A DNA stretch of 64,000 nucleotides from contig NC_030386.2 of assembly GCF_001625215.2 (NCBI RefSeq), forward strand, positions 21,360,545-21,424,544, written 5' to 3'. The notes under the pieces are model-generated. The model saw nothing but the letters and a program-made list of their open reading frames with translations. It was not told the DNA's origin and did no database searches. The stretch comes from Daucus carota subsp. sativus. Lineage: Eukaryota; Streptophyta; Magnoliopsida; Apiales; Apiaceae. Made by a program: the position numbers and the translations under genes. Position 1 is the stretch's first letter. The number at the start of each line of letters is the position of its first letter. Below, piece by piece: positions 42,369 through 55,163 of the stretch.

Positions 42369-43050
42369 TGACAACCCATGTCAAATCCCGAGTTTTTTCG
42401 AAAATCAAGTCAAGTCCCGAACTCTGAGTCCGAAAATAAGTCAAATACATTAGCCCAAGTGCAACAACTTGGGTAATCCACAAGCCAACCACAGGCGCAC
42501 AAAATATCATGATTTGTTGGTGAAATTGGTAGTAGTATATATACTTATAAACTCAACTAAAATCTCCACACTCCTTGATGTGAGACTATTGTGTTACAAA
42601 TTCCCCCACTTAATTTCTTAATGTCCTACGTTAGGCCGAAACGGATAGCCTATAGGCCCAGATCGCACCTCTGTAGCCATTGTGGGATAATACCGGCTAG
42701 CTTCGTGTTCCCGCCTCCGGATCTCTGTCCATTGTGGGATAATACTGCCAGCCTTTGTGTCCCCACCTCCGGCAACTTGACGAATCAAGCTTTCGAGAGT
42801 TAGCTCTGATACTATATGTGAAAATCCAAGTCAAATCCCGAGTCTTTTTCAAAAATCGGGTCAAGTCTCGAACTCCAAATCCGAAAATAAGCCAAATACA
42901 CTGGCTCAACTGCAACAACTTCGGTAATCCACAAGCCCACCGCATGCCCCTAAAAGATCATGATTTGTTGGTGCAATTGGTAGTACTGTACTTGTGTTAT
43001 AAAATGAACTGAAGTCTCTGCACTTCTCAATGTGGAACTAGGGTGTTACC
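42369..43050 (-). mobile_element. TRIM (short non-autonomous LTR retrotransposon)
   Basis: Two direct repeats of about 230 bp (42369-42598, 42817-43050) start TG and share AAGTC(A)AAATCCCGAG, CAAATACA, GCAACAACTT, GATTTGTTGGTG. On the minus strand the right repeat is followed by TAGTATCAGAGC (iMet PBS with one change), and the left repeat is preceded by a G-rich tract (complement of AATTCCCCCACTT). The interior of about 218 bp is non-coding and holds a diverged tandem copy of CATTGTGGGATAATAC...CCACCTCCGG. Confidence 0.85.
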
Positions 43051-43182
43051 CTAACTTATTTATAATTATATATCTATATTTATAAATATATATAAATAAA
43101 TATAAGCTTGATTAGTCATAATCTCATGAGCTGAGTAATTTAAGCTCAAAATTGAATCGAAATTTAAATAATTTGAGTTTAA

Positions 43183-43408
43183 GGGGGTGTTTGTTTCCCG
43201 GAAGCAACTCCTGCTTCTGGCTTCTGCTTTTCTTGACCCGTTTTTGTAAATAAGTAGAAGCACTTTTAAAAAACTGAGAATGTTAGCTTTTCTCACAGAG
43301 CTTATGCTTATTTTCCAAACACTTTATTAACTTATTTATTTCTCACTTCTACTCCACTTTTTTAATTTAAGTAAGTAATCACTTCTTTTAAACTAACCCA
43401 AACAACCC
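43183..43408. mobile_element. hAT-like MITE (GTTTGGG family)
   Basis: Ends GGGGGTGTTTGTTTCCCGGA and, inverted, GGGGTTGTTTGGGTTAGTTT. Same layout as 63270-63515 in opposite orientation. Target duplication not clear. Confidence 0.6.
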
Positions 43409-43983
43409 CATCAACTATTTGACCTTTTACGCTTCTAAAAAATACCTGCACAACACGGGATTCTTTTACTATTTTGAATAGCTTATCCATTTGAATATAA
43501 AAGGTTAATATAACCAAAATTCTCATATGGACCAGATCCAAATGCTGACATAGAGTTAAGCAGCATCAAATTTGAAAAGCTTGGAGCTTAGTGACAATTT
43601 CCAAGACAGAGAAGTTAGAGAAGGTAGACAAGTATCCTTATCTTTAGGGGGGTGAATGTGGTTTGCCCAAATAACTTTAGTGGACTTTGCCCACACAATA
43701 GGGAACCCCATCCACTGCTCCTTTACACAAATCCCATCTACATCCCAACAAATATACCCAAGGAATCCGATGTTAGGTTATTATAACTGGGACTGGTACA
43801 AAATATGTGTATCATGTGTGTAGCTGGCTGCTGTTAGCCTGTTATGCCCATTTTCTTCCTATAGTTTATTGTTCGGTCAATGTACTAGTGTTTAAGAAAC
43901 AATCGGTAAAGGTAAAATTGATTATGTGCAGAGAGGAGATATATTTAAAAGACATGTTGTGATCATAAAATAAGAGGAAGATT

Positions 43984-45060
43984 GTTGGATATCAACACGA
44001 TATGAAATAGATTTTTTTTTTAGTTTAAAATTATAGAATTGGATTTTAACAATTAAGTATTTCATAGTAAGATTCTGATTCAGATAATATTAAGATGATT
44101 ATATGTACATAATTATACTTATTATGTTTGCTCAATAAATAGACTTATGAACCGCTTGTGCGCAGATGCTCAGTATTCTAGTTTGATTGATGGTATTTTT
44201 AATAAAGACTTTAATTAATAATATAAGACAGAAGGTGGATTTCTGTGTTACATATTTTTGTGTGTGTTATACATTATAAAGTAAATCTCGCAAAATTTTA
44301 TCTCTAACAACTGGTAACATACTGTCCAAATTTGTGATGTTTTAGGTTGGAAGGAAGTTCAAAATTCAAATGATATGACTAGTGACGCTAAAGGATTTGT
44401 TGACAAGAAACCAACGAAAGTGGGAAGAAACAAAGTTACTTACGTTATGGCGTTTGACCCTTGCAACGTGGATCGATCGCAATGTTCTTGAGAAGTTGTT
44501 TACCAAGAAAGATTTGTTCGGATTCGAAATGAAAAGGATCATCAAAATTGTTTTAATATCTTAATCAATCATATGAATTATTTGGATGATATTAATGATG
44601 TTATTCGAGAGGCCGAATGATTGTGAAAACAAGAACCAAGGGACTCATAATATTGAAGGACACTTATGATTGATGCACATGATTTTGCATAGATGGATAT
44701 TTAATTATGAAATTGTATTAGGTTCAAGAGGAAGATTGTTAAGTATTAGCCTGTTATATTAATGACATGGTTGAGAAATCAAAAATATGAATAATAATTA
44801 CATGTTTAGATGATAATTATAAAATTTATGTCTTGATTATAAAGTAAGGAGGTGATTGTTGGATATCAAGTCAATATGAAATGAATTTTGATTTAAATTA
44901 GAAATGTCATATATAATTGAAGTTAGGTACTTCAAAATAAAATTCTGATTTATTTAGCTAACTTTGAAATGACTATATACACATAGTTATATTATATTTT
45001 ATAAGCTCAAGATGTAAAATTATGTATAATTTTTGGGTGAATATTTAAGTATTTTTAGGA
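43984..45060 (+). mobile_element. Decayed small LTR element
   Basis: TGTTGGATATCAA starts at 43984 and 44857, each after a purine-rich tract (GAGGAAGAT, GGAGGTGAT), and the two following stretches of about 180 bp align. The first repeat ends near CTCTAACA, followed by ACTGGTAACATACTG, a weak iMet PBS. The interior (about 44310-44856) has no intact ORF. Looks like an internally deleted Copia element. Confidence 0.55.
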
Positions 45061-46472
45061 TGAAATCATAATATATAAACTATTCATATTTATCTAATAA
45101 TCTCAAATAACAATTTTATTTGAGCTCAGTCCAGTCAAACAAATTTGAACTGATCTCGAACTATATGTGTCGAGTTGGAGTTAAAAAAATATACAACTAG
45201 ACGATTTTGTTTACTAAGAGATCCTTTTAAAAGAATCGAGGTATTTCAAATTGAGTTTAATGTCCAAATTCAAATTTTATTAAGAATCGAGTACTAGACT
45301 CACTTAAAAATTCTAACAAAAAAATTCACTTAAAATACAACCCGAATATATTTTGTTCATGAGCATCATTCGAAACCCTCGCTCTAACCATAATCTTATA
45401 AAATTTTTACAGAACAAAATTTAAAGCCCGTCATTACGAATTCTGCGCTTGAACGTATAGCTCCGACATCAGTTTTAAGCTCATTTTAAAAATTGATAAC
45501 ATAGTAGTTTCAAAAAAAATAAAAATTGATAACATAGTTATCCTATTATATTTTTAGCCTACAAAATGTCTTGATTAAAGGTTAACTATGCAATAATAAA
45601 CGACTGAAGTTTCTTCTAACTTTCTTTTCCCTGCCACAAGTACACACAAACTACTGAAGTTTAAAACAATTGATTAACTGAACCCCACATGTCAGTCACT
45701 ATGAATGTCATTTTGTTCTTTATTTTGAGCACATGAGCTCAAAATCCTCGGTTTGGATGCTTCTGTAAAACAAAAATGTAACATATGTTATGTTTACTTC
45801 ACATACATATAAATATAAACTGTAACAGCTGATATAAGAATATATGTATCGGCCTAACTTGTGAAATCTTCAGCCGCTTCTAAATTAAGCTTGAAATTTG
45901 AAGTCCCACCACCAAACACAAAAAAATGAAACTGTATAACAAAGCGTACACCAAGTACATGAATTCTTTCTAGTCCAAGACAAGAAAAAGTACAAAATTC
46001 TACACTAAAATGCATGAGTTCTATATTTTGTACATGCATTTTCGGTGAAGACTTTGTCCTAAAATAACGGTCCCCAATTCCGTGGAGCTCACATAACCTA
46101 CACTTTACCAGCCATTTTAAAAGGACTTTGCCTCTTCACAAATCCCGATGCAGTAAAAATTCTGTTAAGTCGTTGTAAAGTACTGGCCCCATCTTATACA
46201 GCAGTCATTATTTTTAGATGTTTTTTCAAATGTTGTTGATTTAACCCAACCTTTTGGCCAAGCCAGAAATTTTTTTAAAATAACTTATTTTTCTGGCACA
46301 ATTTTAGGTATACTAATCATCGAGAAAAAAAATAAAATTTTGATTCGTCCAGAATAAATATATTTAATAAATTATGATGGAGGAAATTTCCAAAAAAACA
46401 AAAAGATTCCACTAATTTTGTCAATCTGGCGAGTAAGACCGGATCATCCGGTGATTATCTTGGTGTAAAAGA
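45061..46472. other. Intergenic region upstream of the KRP gene
   Basis: AT-rich; a small duplication of AAAAATTGATAACATAGT near 45489-45540. No gene seen. Confidence 0.5.
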
Positions 46473-46480
46473 CACGTGGC
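46473..46480 (+). promoter_or_regulatory. G-box / ABRE-like site upstream of KRP
   Basis: CACGTGGC, about 310 bp before the KRP ATG. bZIP and bHLH factors bind such sites; some plant KRP genes respond to abscisic acid. Function here is inferred. Confidence 0.4.
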
Positions 46481-46784
46481 GGTGAATTTGTGCTCACATG
46501 GGCAGTACTTATTCTGTGATCCTCAACACTCAACAGCCAGATCTTCGTAACGCCCATTGCACATGGCTTTGTAATTCCGTCCGTCACCGTTAACGGAGTC
46601 GGGACCACTCTGCTCGATCAAATTACATTCCTACCCTTCCTTCTCCCACACTACTCTCCTATATGTACATGTACCTGCCTTTGATTTCCATCCATTTTTT
46701 CAACCGTATACACGCCGCAACTACATACAGCATATACATACAAACACTCTCCAGCTTTACATTTAGAATTGAGCTCGTAGAGAT

Positions 46785-47813
46785 ATGGAGATCGCGCATG
46801 CGAGAGCTGCGGAGGTGAAGAGCGCTGCCAACTCCACGACTAAAAGACGAAAGCTTGATGCTGGAGAGCTTGTCCAATCTTCGTCTTCGAGTTTCGACAA
46901 TTTGAGTAAATGCAGTTGTCTGATCAATTCACCTGAGAATTCAAAGTCTCCGGTGAGAAATTCAGCTTCTTCCGATCAAAGTCCGGCTGACATGCCTTGT
47001 AGTCACGAATTATGCGACAACAGCTCGAGATCCGCTCATTTGCAGGTCACAATTTTTAAGTTTGCTTGGAATTTTAAATATTGGTGCATGATCTTGTCTA
47101 AATTGCTTGAATTCTTCGTAATTTAGCATTATAATTAGTTAATTAATTACATGTATTATAGCTAGGTTTTGTATGAATGTTAGTATGTACTTGTACAGCG
47201 TATACATAATTCTGTGTTGTTGTTTGTACTTTCCTTTCTTATCGCTTTAATTGCTGATTTTGAATTTTTGATGTTTAATTTTTCAGGTTGAGAATTCGAA
47301 AGCTAATAATTCAACATTTATGAACAGGTATAACTGAATTTTGTATTTAATTTCCTCATAAATCTCTTCGATTGTGTAAAATCTAAACCGACAGTTTCTT
47401 TCCAGCAAATTGTGAATTTGAGTATTTCAGCGTTTCAGTTTCCTCCTAATGTTTTAGTATATGTATATCTCAATATCTCGCTGAACTGTTGGTTGCAGAA
47501 GAGAATTGAGGCTGGACGCGATGGAAACAACAACAAAGAGGACGACGAAGAGCAAGGCTTCATCTGCGCAGCAGCCGTCTATGGCGGAGATCGAAGAGTT
47601 TTTCTCCGTAGCCGAGAAGTACGAAGCTAAACGATTTGCCGAAAAGTGAGTGTGTTCAATATGCATGATACATGTAACAGAATTGTGAAATTAATTTAAA
47701 TTAATTCAACAAGATATTGATGAATATGCATTGTTTGGTACAGGTACAATTTCGATATTGTGAAGGATGTGCCTTTAGAAGGAAAGTACCAGTGGGTTCG
47801 TATAAAGCAGTGA
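46785..47813 (+). CDS. KRP: Kip-related protein (CDK inhibitor), 4 exons
   Basis: Exons 46785-47045, 47287-47327, 47499-47645 and 47744-47813, all with GT-AG introns and phases that join, give 172 aa. The C-terminus (about 129-172: EIEEFFSVAEKYEAKRF, then EKYNFDIVKDVPLEG and YQWVRI) is the cyclin/CDK-binding region shared by all plant ICK/KRP inhibitors, which bind CDKA-cyclin D in the nucleus and slow the G1/S step. The N-terminal exon is Ser-rich and has a basic KRRKL patch at about 21-25, a likely nuclear signal. I cannot assign the subgroup (KRP1-7). Length is within the family range. The ATG follows an A/T-rich leader; a TATA-like CTATATGT is near 46660. Confidence 0.9.
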
Positions 47814-49968
47814 ATTGTGAAAACGATAACAGATCTATAAATTTCAAATTGTTTACAGGAATCCAAGTATGTGCATTGTTCAAAAGAATTTGATTTTTGA
47901 AAATAATATGTACAGAGATACATCTCTATCTAAATATGTAGCAGTATTTATGTTAAAAAGTTGATATATTTAGGTACTATGGAAACAAGCAGAAGCTTCG
48001 CTTCTCTGCAACGTCCATTTTGGTTGGTATGACATGAATATTCACAATCAATATGACAATATATATAAACACACATTAAACAATATACAGCCCCATTTGT
48101 TTGCAGAAGATTTAAACATGTATGTATAGAAGATGATGATGATATCTTTGTCTATCCATGTCTGGGCCGGGTGTATTGATAGTGGTAGCAGAGTGACATT
48201 AATTTTGTGGGGAATTTGTTTTGGAGTTTGATTGTTACGTTTGGAAAGCAAGTTTCGTTTGGGTGTGCTTTGGCTTTTTCTTGTTATTTTGTCAGTTTCT
48301 TTGCATTTTCAAGCCCTAAATTGCATATATTCCTTTCTCTACATTGTAAAGTGAATTGATTCTTTTGTGCAAATCAGAGTTTCAGTGGGGTCATTTTGTT
48401 TTCACCATGACATTTATGCTCAATTTCAATTGCTTCATGTCTCGTGTTTTTTTGGTGATGATTGTGATAAAAAGTTTAAACCCACTCCCACTTGTGCTGT
48501 ACCAGTGCAGGAGTAGCTTCTTATATAGTCATACTCACATCTGCAGCGAATGTAACTTTTTGAAAAAAAAAAAAAAAAGTAGCTTCCGAAAAATTTAACT
48601 CTGTGAGGACTCTTTATAGCTTTTAAAATAATGCATAGAACAGTTTTAAACTAATTTAATTTGCAAATTTTTTAATTCTGCATGTTACTACTAGCAAGCA
48701 TGTGAATATAAAATACTCCTATTCATCTCATTATGCTACTCAGCTGAGCTGCAAGTCTGTCACAACTTAACAGTGACTACTGCAACGAAGAAACCGATCA
48801 AATTACTACTCTTTTCTCTGTAACCTCTTGAGAATTCCATATGCAGAAACTCCTCCATTCTTTCTGAATATTCACTTTCAAGAATCAGAATTATTTAAGG
48901 AACGAACGAAAAACTTATCTCTGAGTTTCTGCAGGCTTCCGAATTTTAGAAACAAAATTTCAGTTCAATATATTATTAAATTACTTAGAACTAAGATGAA
49001 TTTTGTAGCAATATGAAAGCAATTATTTATCTGAAGTACAGAGATTAACAAATAAGTCGAAGTATAAAGGAAACAAGCAGAGCCCCGCAAGACAGAATTT
49101 GTGAAGACTCGTCATAATTTAGAAGGTGACAAGGGCATCATGGGAAATATAATCAAATGTCATAAGTAAACAGATAGATGCATGCACATACACTGCTGTA
49201 ACTGAAATAGAAAAAGAGAAACTTTAGTGTACAGATCCACCAATCTCATGTGAAAGTGCACAGTCGTTTTTGGGTCGACCCTTTGTTTATAATTCAGCAG
49301 CGTTTCATAAGAAGAAGGTTTGTAGTATGAGAAGTGAGTCAAGTGACACATATTTGCATAATCAAGAGTATATGTATATTAGTATCTCTGAGCCAGCTTA
49401 GGTGATGATTCCGAGTTTCTACGCATAATATTATTTAAAAGTCGATTATTTTATGACAAATTAACCTTAAATTTTTGAAAACTAATTTATAAGTAAACAA
49501 AATCCTGATATATTTTAATTTTAGAGTGCTGTCAAATTTTCGCCTCGCCCAATTGATGTTGTACTAATATGAAATTTGGTTCGGATGATGTATTACAGAT
49601 TTACAGTATAGTTCTCCGTGCTTAAAATTTACAGTCGATGGGTCATGGGAGTAGACGAGTAGTAATAACGATAAAGAGGAACGAGTAATAACGATAAAGA
49701 GGAGTCCACGTGCAGTGTTGGGGACGTGATAAAGTCCTAACTTTGATTGTGCCTCGGATCTGATGCACGCTGTTACCCATTAATTGAATGAATTAAATAT
49801 AGTGAAGTTACTTGTTTAAAGAAGTCATAGTGTCTGGAAAGCTGTAAAAAAGAAGAATGTTGCTTAAGTATTAATGAACCGAATGTTATTAGTAGCAGCA
49901 GTACAGCAATACTACTTGCGTATGTTAATTCTTTAAATTACTACTTCCTCACCCTTTACGAAACAGAT
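47814..49968. other. KRP 3' region and intergenic sequence
   Basis: 3' UTR followed by AT-rich DNA, an A16 run near 48561 and a small 25-bp duplication (CGAGTA(GTA)ATAACGATAAAGAGGA) near 49656-49702. No gene seen. Confidence 0.45.
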
Positions 49969-49970
49969 TA

Positions 49971-50262
49971 CTCCCTCCGTCTCAATTTATAGGTCCATTT
50001 TGGAATAAACACACATATTAAGAAAAAAGTTAGTTAGATGGAATCTTATCTCATGTATCATTAATTAAGTGAGAATATTGTTGAGTTTCAAAAAAATCAC
50101 AATAAATATAGGGATTTAGTGCATTGAGAAATGAGAATAATGTTGAGTTTCAAAAAAATCACAGTTAATATGTAGATAAATTTGTATTGAAAGAAGAGAG
50201 GGACAAGTATTTTGGGACAAATTTTCTTTCCAAACTGGACCTATAAATTGAGACGGAGGGAG
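49971..50262. mobile_element. Stowaway MITE with long perfect-looking ends
   Basis: 292 bp. Starts CTCCCTCCGTCTCAATTTAT and ends with its exact complement, extended by AGGTCCA(T/G)TTTGG. TA on both sides (49969-49970, 50263-50264). The high similarity of the ends suggests recent activity. Confidence 0.95.
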
Positions 50263-50276
50263 TACGGTTATTTTTC

Positions 50277-50666
50277 AGAGCATCTTCAAATATAACATGT
50301 ATAACAGTATTTCCGGTCATAAATAACTCTTAACTAAAAATTATGTTAGCGTATCATTAATAAAAAAATATAATCAATCTTTTAGAGAAAAACACACTCC
50401 AACCACATGCATCTTTTGTCATTAATGACTATATTTGTCTAACTTCTATCGATTTGCAAGAAATTTATAAAAAATTACATATTATTTATTACCATATTAA
50501 ACTGATATTTTAGATTTATAACAATCTAAATATTAATAATATATTATTTTTAAATTATAATCAACCGATATAGCAATACCATTGAAACACAATGTCATAC
50601 ATGTGCAGAAAATTTTATATAATATCTTACAGGCCTAATTTAGCCAACACCGTTTGAAAATGCTCT
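50277..50666. mobile_element. MITE with AGAGCATCTTCAAA ends
   Basis: AGAGCATCTTCAAA at the left and TTTGAAAATGCTCT at the right are inverted repeats. Similar inside to 24320-24740 and, more weakly, 50838-51215. Only 14 bp from the Stowaway element. Confidence 0.75.
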
Positions 50667-50837
50667 AATAGTTTGATAATATTAATTTTTAAAACGATTA
50701 TACCAAATTTTCGCTAAAGAATAAAGAATTATTTAATGAGATTATTATAATTATTATATCTAAAATATCTACTCTCTCGATAAATATAATTAACAAAACA
50801 TGATTTGTTATATATTTTGTCGATAAGATAATTGGTA

Positions 50838-51215
50838 TAACAACTCCAACCATGAAAAACTTTTAGCTAAAAAATGAGTTGACATATCAAAAATAAAAAA
50901 TAAAACTAATGTCTTGAAAATATCATACTCCAACCATCTCCACCTCGTCTATAATTTTAGCTAACTTCATATGGATGACTACGGGGTGTTTGGCCGGGGT
51001 TTAAAAGCCCGACTTCTGGATTTATAAGTTATTTTAATCTCAACCAAACGACATCTATATTTGTCGAACCTCTGCATGCCTGTAAGAAAATCCGTAGAAA
51101 GATTACAAATCATTTATTATTATATTTATTTTAACAACCGAGAATAAGCATGCAATGTTAATATTATTGTCGACTAATATAGCTTATATCATCGAAATAC
51201 AATGTTTTAAAGCAT
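50838..51215. mobile_element. Diverged relative of the MITE at 50277
   Basis: Contains CTCCAACCATGAAAAACTTTTAGCTAAAAAATGA and later ATTACAAATCATTTATTATTATATTTATTTTAACAA in the same order as the 50277 copy. A TTTGGCCGGGGTTTAAAAGCC stretch at 50991-51011 may be another insertion. Confidence 0.45.
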
Positions 51216-52239
51216 CTCTAATGAGGTTATTTTATGATTCTATAATGGAAAAGATTGATTTGGTGTATGTTTTCTATGTTCCACAGTGGAAGCATTATTT
51301 CTCATGTTGCTTAGCATGTCCCCAAACTCCTTGAATTTTTAAATTTTGAAAAAAAATTTATTGTTCATTTTAATGTATTTTATGAATTTGGTATTTTGTT
51401 GTGAGATAGTCACCGAAATTCAAAGGTCTGATATGATTTTTGAGTTTTATCAAATCTGAGATTTGATTTTTCAGATTTTCATAAGTTTTGATTAATTTAG
51501 TCAGGTGCAAGTGATCATTAGGAAGCATTAGGAATGCAAAGATTGACATGTATTTGGGAAGCATATATAAGGCTTGCGGTTGACAAACGGGGTCGCCACC
51601 AAACCTGTTAAGTTTGAGTCACGAAGGACACTAACCTTTCTCTGAACAAATATGAGCTAGTGACTGTTGTTGATCATAACTGAATACTCGCACCATGACC
51701 AAGAAGGTTGAGAAATGAAGCTGGCTGATGTCTCTATCGCTCAAATAGTTGGAATGAAATGAGTAGTGGTACTGGTTGGAACATAAAAATGTCAAGTTAG
51801 AAGCTTGTCTTTAAATTCTACCTTTAAATATGGCATTTTGCCTGACACCTGACAGCTCTCCGCGCTCTGGTTTTGTACACACTTGACGAGCCAATTTTCC
51901 TTATAAAGTTAAAGACCAAATTTAATATTCAGTTTGTCTATAAAGCAAATTTCCTTGTAAATTTAAGGACTAAATTTCCTTGCAAATTTAGCATATTTTC
52001 GACACATGGATTAGTAATTTAGCATCATGAGGAGTCTGGTAATATATCAGCTCCTGACGAGCTCATCGACAGTTAAGTAGCTCATCACGAGGAGGCCATC
52101 ATCACATACATTGGCTTGTACATAAAATACTTGACTAGACATATTAAAAACATCTTAATTTCTTCTGTAGTTGTCATCCTATTGCTCAATACTCTCCCAA
52201 TATCCTCAGTGTCTGATCAATTATAGAGCTAATTTCCTG
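51216..52239. other. Intergenic region
   Basis: No gene recognised; a CTTGTAAATTTAAGGACTAAATTTCC duplication is near 51935-51980. Confidence 0.4.
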
Positions 52240-52615
52240 AGCTCCAAAGTCATGAGGAGTTATAAAAAAGTGGTCAGCCCCTTCTGTCCTATTCCAATAA
52301 GGCCAATTCGAAGAAATAAGTTGAATTGCACTTCTCATCATGTGTGGTGATTTAAAAGGCAGGGGGAGACCATTTGGGGTCAAGTCACAGGTAGTATACA
52401 CATGAGTATAGAACCAATCAGCTTACTCGGATTGAGCGTTTGAACAGGGCTTGATAAGAGACACGATGCATATAAATTTCTGCAGCAAACATGTGTAAAA
52501 GGCATCTTGGATTCTTCTATAAAATCTTTTTTTATATTTGCTTGGAAGCTCATACACAAATACTTTCAGTCTTCTCACAGGATCATCATCGGTCATCGGA
52601 CATCGCCAGAGCGAC
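52240..52615 (-). pseudogene. GT47 exostosin-like glycosyltransferase (IRX10-like) exon fragment
   Basis: Minus strand, starting after a TTTAG acceptor at 52615. Reads RLKVFVYELPSKY, then a frameshifted stretch, then ADWFYTHVYTTCDLTPNG, KSPHMMRSAIQLISSNWPY and WNRTEGADHFF, then PHDFGA, where similarity stops at 52240. These are signature segments of IRX10/IRX10L xylan xylosyltransferases. A stop stands where the family has EEADW, an early stop follows the acceptor, and at least one frameshift is present. The N-terminal exon and C-terminal half are missing. A dead duplicate fragment. Confidence 0.88.
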
Positions 52616-53558
52616 CTAAATTTTGTGAAACAAGCATTGTCAGAAAATGTTTAACTAATTCTTCAAGACAAGGATACGCAAGGGAGGAAACATTATCAGT
52701 TAAGTTTATTTTTCTAAATTTGCGCACAACTTGCTACATATCTTAGAATGAAGAACTTGGTACATTTTTGCAATATATATCAAACCATTTGGCACTATGA
52801 TCTTAATAAGATACTGCCTACAGAAGATATGTTATGATAAACAACAAATTATAGGATAAATTAGTGGTATAATTTTAGAGAGGTGAAATATTATTAGACA
52901 TCATCTTAGTATCAGAGAGGTATAGTGGGAAGAAATTCCAAGTCCCAGCAAAGGGGAACAGTAGACATCTAAATTGACGAATATATAACTTATGTATTCC
53001 AATACATCAGTGTATGACTTCTACGTACTCATGGTAGATCAAAATGTTGTCACTGTTTTCTGATCCAGCATCTGGATAAGCATATATCAGAGTCATATTT
53101 ACTAGCTTTTTTCTTGGTGCATAATATTCTACTTAAACCTGGAGAAAGTGAATGCAGCTGCCTAACTACACGATGCAAGTTTTTCTGAACTGGCAAAACT
53201 CTGTAAATCTCACTCAAAATTCTCAGTCAGAGCTTTTTGAGTAGTTGTGTTTTTGAGTGCCTGTAACTGTGGACACTAACGAGGAAGAAAGAAGAAACAC
53301 ACAAGTCACAACGATACCTTGGAGCCAAAATGTATTTGATAATTGATATGACAATTCTATAAAGACAGTAATATATACATAACTCGCGGACATTTTGCAT
53401 AAACACAAAAAACCTGAGAAAAGACACATGGTGCAATAATTCCGGAGATGTCAGAACACTCCACACCCTTCAGCCATCAGGACAAATCCAAAAAGGAGAA
53501 AAAAGAAACAAGCATGAGCCAGGAAAAATTGTCTTATAATAGTTTAAAAAAAAAATAA
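52616..53558. other. Intergenic region
   Basis: No gene recognised. Confidence 0.4.
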
Positions 53559-53744
53559 TCATGCGTGGATGAAATCACTTAATTCCTCCTGCCTCCTCAG
53601 AGCTTTTTCAATAAACCAACGACCAAAGTGCCTAACAGAACTAGACCCTTCATCTTGGGACACAGATTTCATTTCTGGTACTACAATCATGTTCTGGGAA
53701 CCGATGTCATGTGACAATGGCAACTGATTTTTCTCAGCACCTAC
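53559..53744 (-). CDS. Possible terminal exon of an unidentified gene
   Basis: Minus strand, after a CTGCAG acceptor (53745-53750): 61 codons ending in TGA, including VRHFGRWFIEKALRRQEE. Amino-acid composition and the clean acceptor look genuine, but no upstream exon was found in the MITE-rich DNA at 53.8-55.2 kb. It may be a fragment. Family not recognised. Confidence 0.3.
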   Translation of the reverse strand, partial: VGAEKNQLPLSHDIGSQNMIVVPEMKSVSQDEGSSSVRHFGRWFIEKALRRQEELSDFIHA

Positions 53745-53750
53745 CTGCAG

Positions 53751-55163
53751 TTAAACAAAAAAGATTAGCTTCTGAAACAAGCATAAATGCATGATCACTA
53801 TCAAGATATGCAACAGAGAAAAAGTGAAAAAAAGAAAAATCAGTAACTTAGTTTTAAGAAACCAAATGAGGAGAGAAGAGGAAGGATAACAAATTCAGGG
53901 AAAGGCTTGCATGGAATAAAATGGTTCATTGAAATCCTTAGTTGCAACATAATATATATAATGGACTACTCGTAAAATCTTAATTATTCACAATACCGTA
54001 TAACAACAAAATATTAGAAAATATAATATACTTGGAAGAACGAGAGCCTTATTTCAAAAAAGAAGTCTGAATATTTATTTATTTATTTAAAATAGATACT
54101 CGCTCCTAGGCAGGAGCAACGACAAGCACTTTAATTCTTTAATTCTTCTCTAAAATTTATTAATTACTTTTTGTAGAGATACATAAATGTACACCAATAT
54201 ATGAAGCAATACGTTCATTTTATTAATATTATTTTTTTATGAATCATGAATTTTAACATAATTTATAATATAAGTTTTTAATTTTTTTTGAAGAAAAGGG
54301 TCCTTTCGATCCGGATTGGATCGGACCGAATCGAATTATTTTGGTTTTGTCCCGGAAAAAATGAAACTTCGATTTTCTGTCCATCGGTTTGTCAGATTAT
54401 ATACCGAACTGATCGTATACTCTCCCCTAACCAATATCATTAATTTTGAGACAAGAACAATAAAAAGTCAATCTAATAGTGATTCCAAGATTAACAACAA
54501 TATTCATCAAAATAACCAATCAAATATCATTGAAATCACCCGAATTTCAAAAAAAAAAGGTTAAATATGTCATATAATCATTCAAATCAAAACACATAAA
54601 CATCTCAAAGGGGCTTTGATCATTTTCGGAGTTGTGAACTTAATACACACAACTTTATCAATAATATCATTGAGACATTGAGAATGAATGACTTTGATAG
54701 GTTTGGCTTAGTGGCTCGCCTTCGAGTTGTGCCATGCTCGAGATTGAAGTTCTTCCTTGTAGTACGCTCTTGTTATGATGCTTTCTTGAATCATATCTTT
54801 ATAAAAGATCATTCATCGATGTTTGACCTAAACTTGAAACTAGGATTACAGAGATTGAGCAATATTTGACAAGAACAAATGATTTAAAGCAGGAATATGC
54901 GGAGTAAATGGTGCTGAACAAAAATCCGTGATCGATTTCAATGTCGGTTTCATGATTTAGTAAGAATTGAAGAATCATCATTTAGGAAGGGGGCTAATTG
55001 AGGAAGAAGGCCAAGGTTGGGGTTTAGGAGGAGATGGGGGAGGAATGAGGCTCTGTTGCGTGGGTGGGTGTGAGGGAGGCCGAATGGCATTGTAGTGAGG
55101 CGGCATGGATGGCGACAAGGTGGGGGTTGATAGTGAAATTAGAGCGACGTGGGTGGGAGTGAC
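53751..55163. other. Intergenic region
   Basis: AT-rich, with a GATCCGGATTGGATCGGACCGAATCGAATT stretch near 54309 typical of hAT-like MITE interiors and a G-rich patch at 54985-55160. No gene recognised. Confidence 0.4.
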
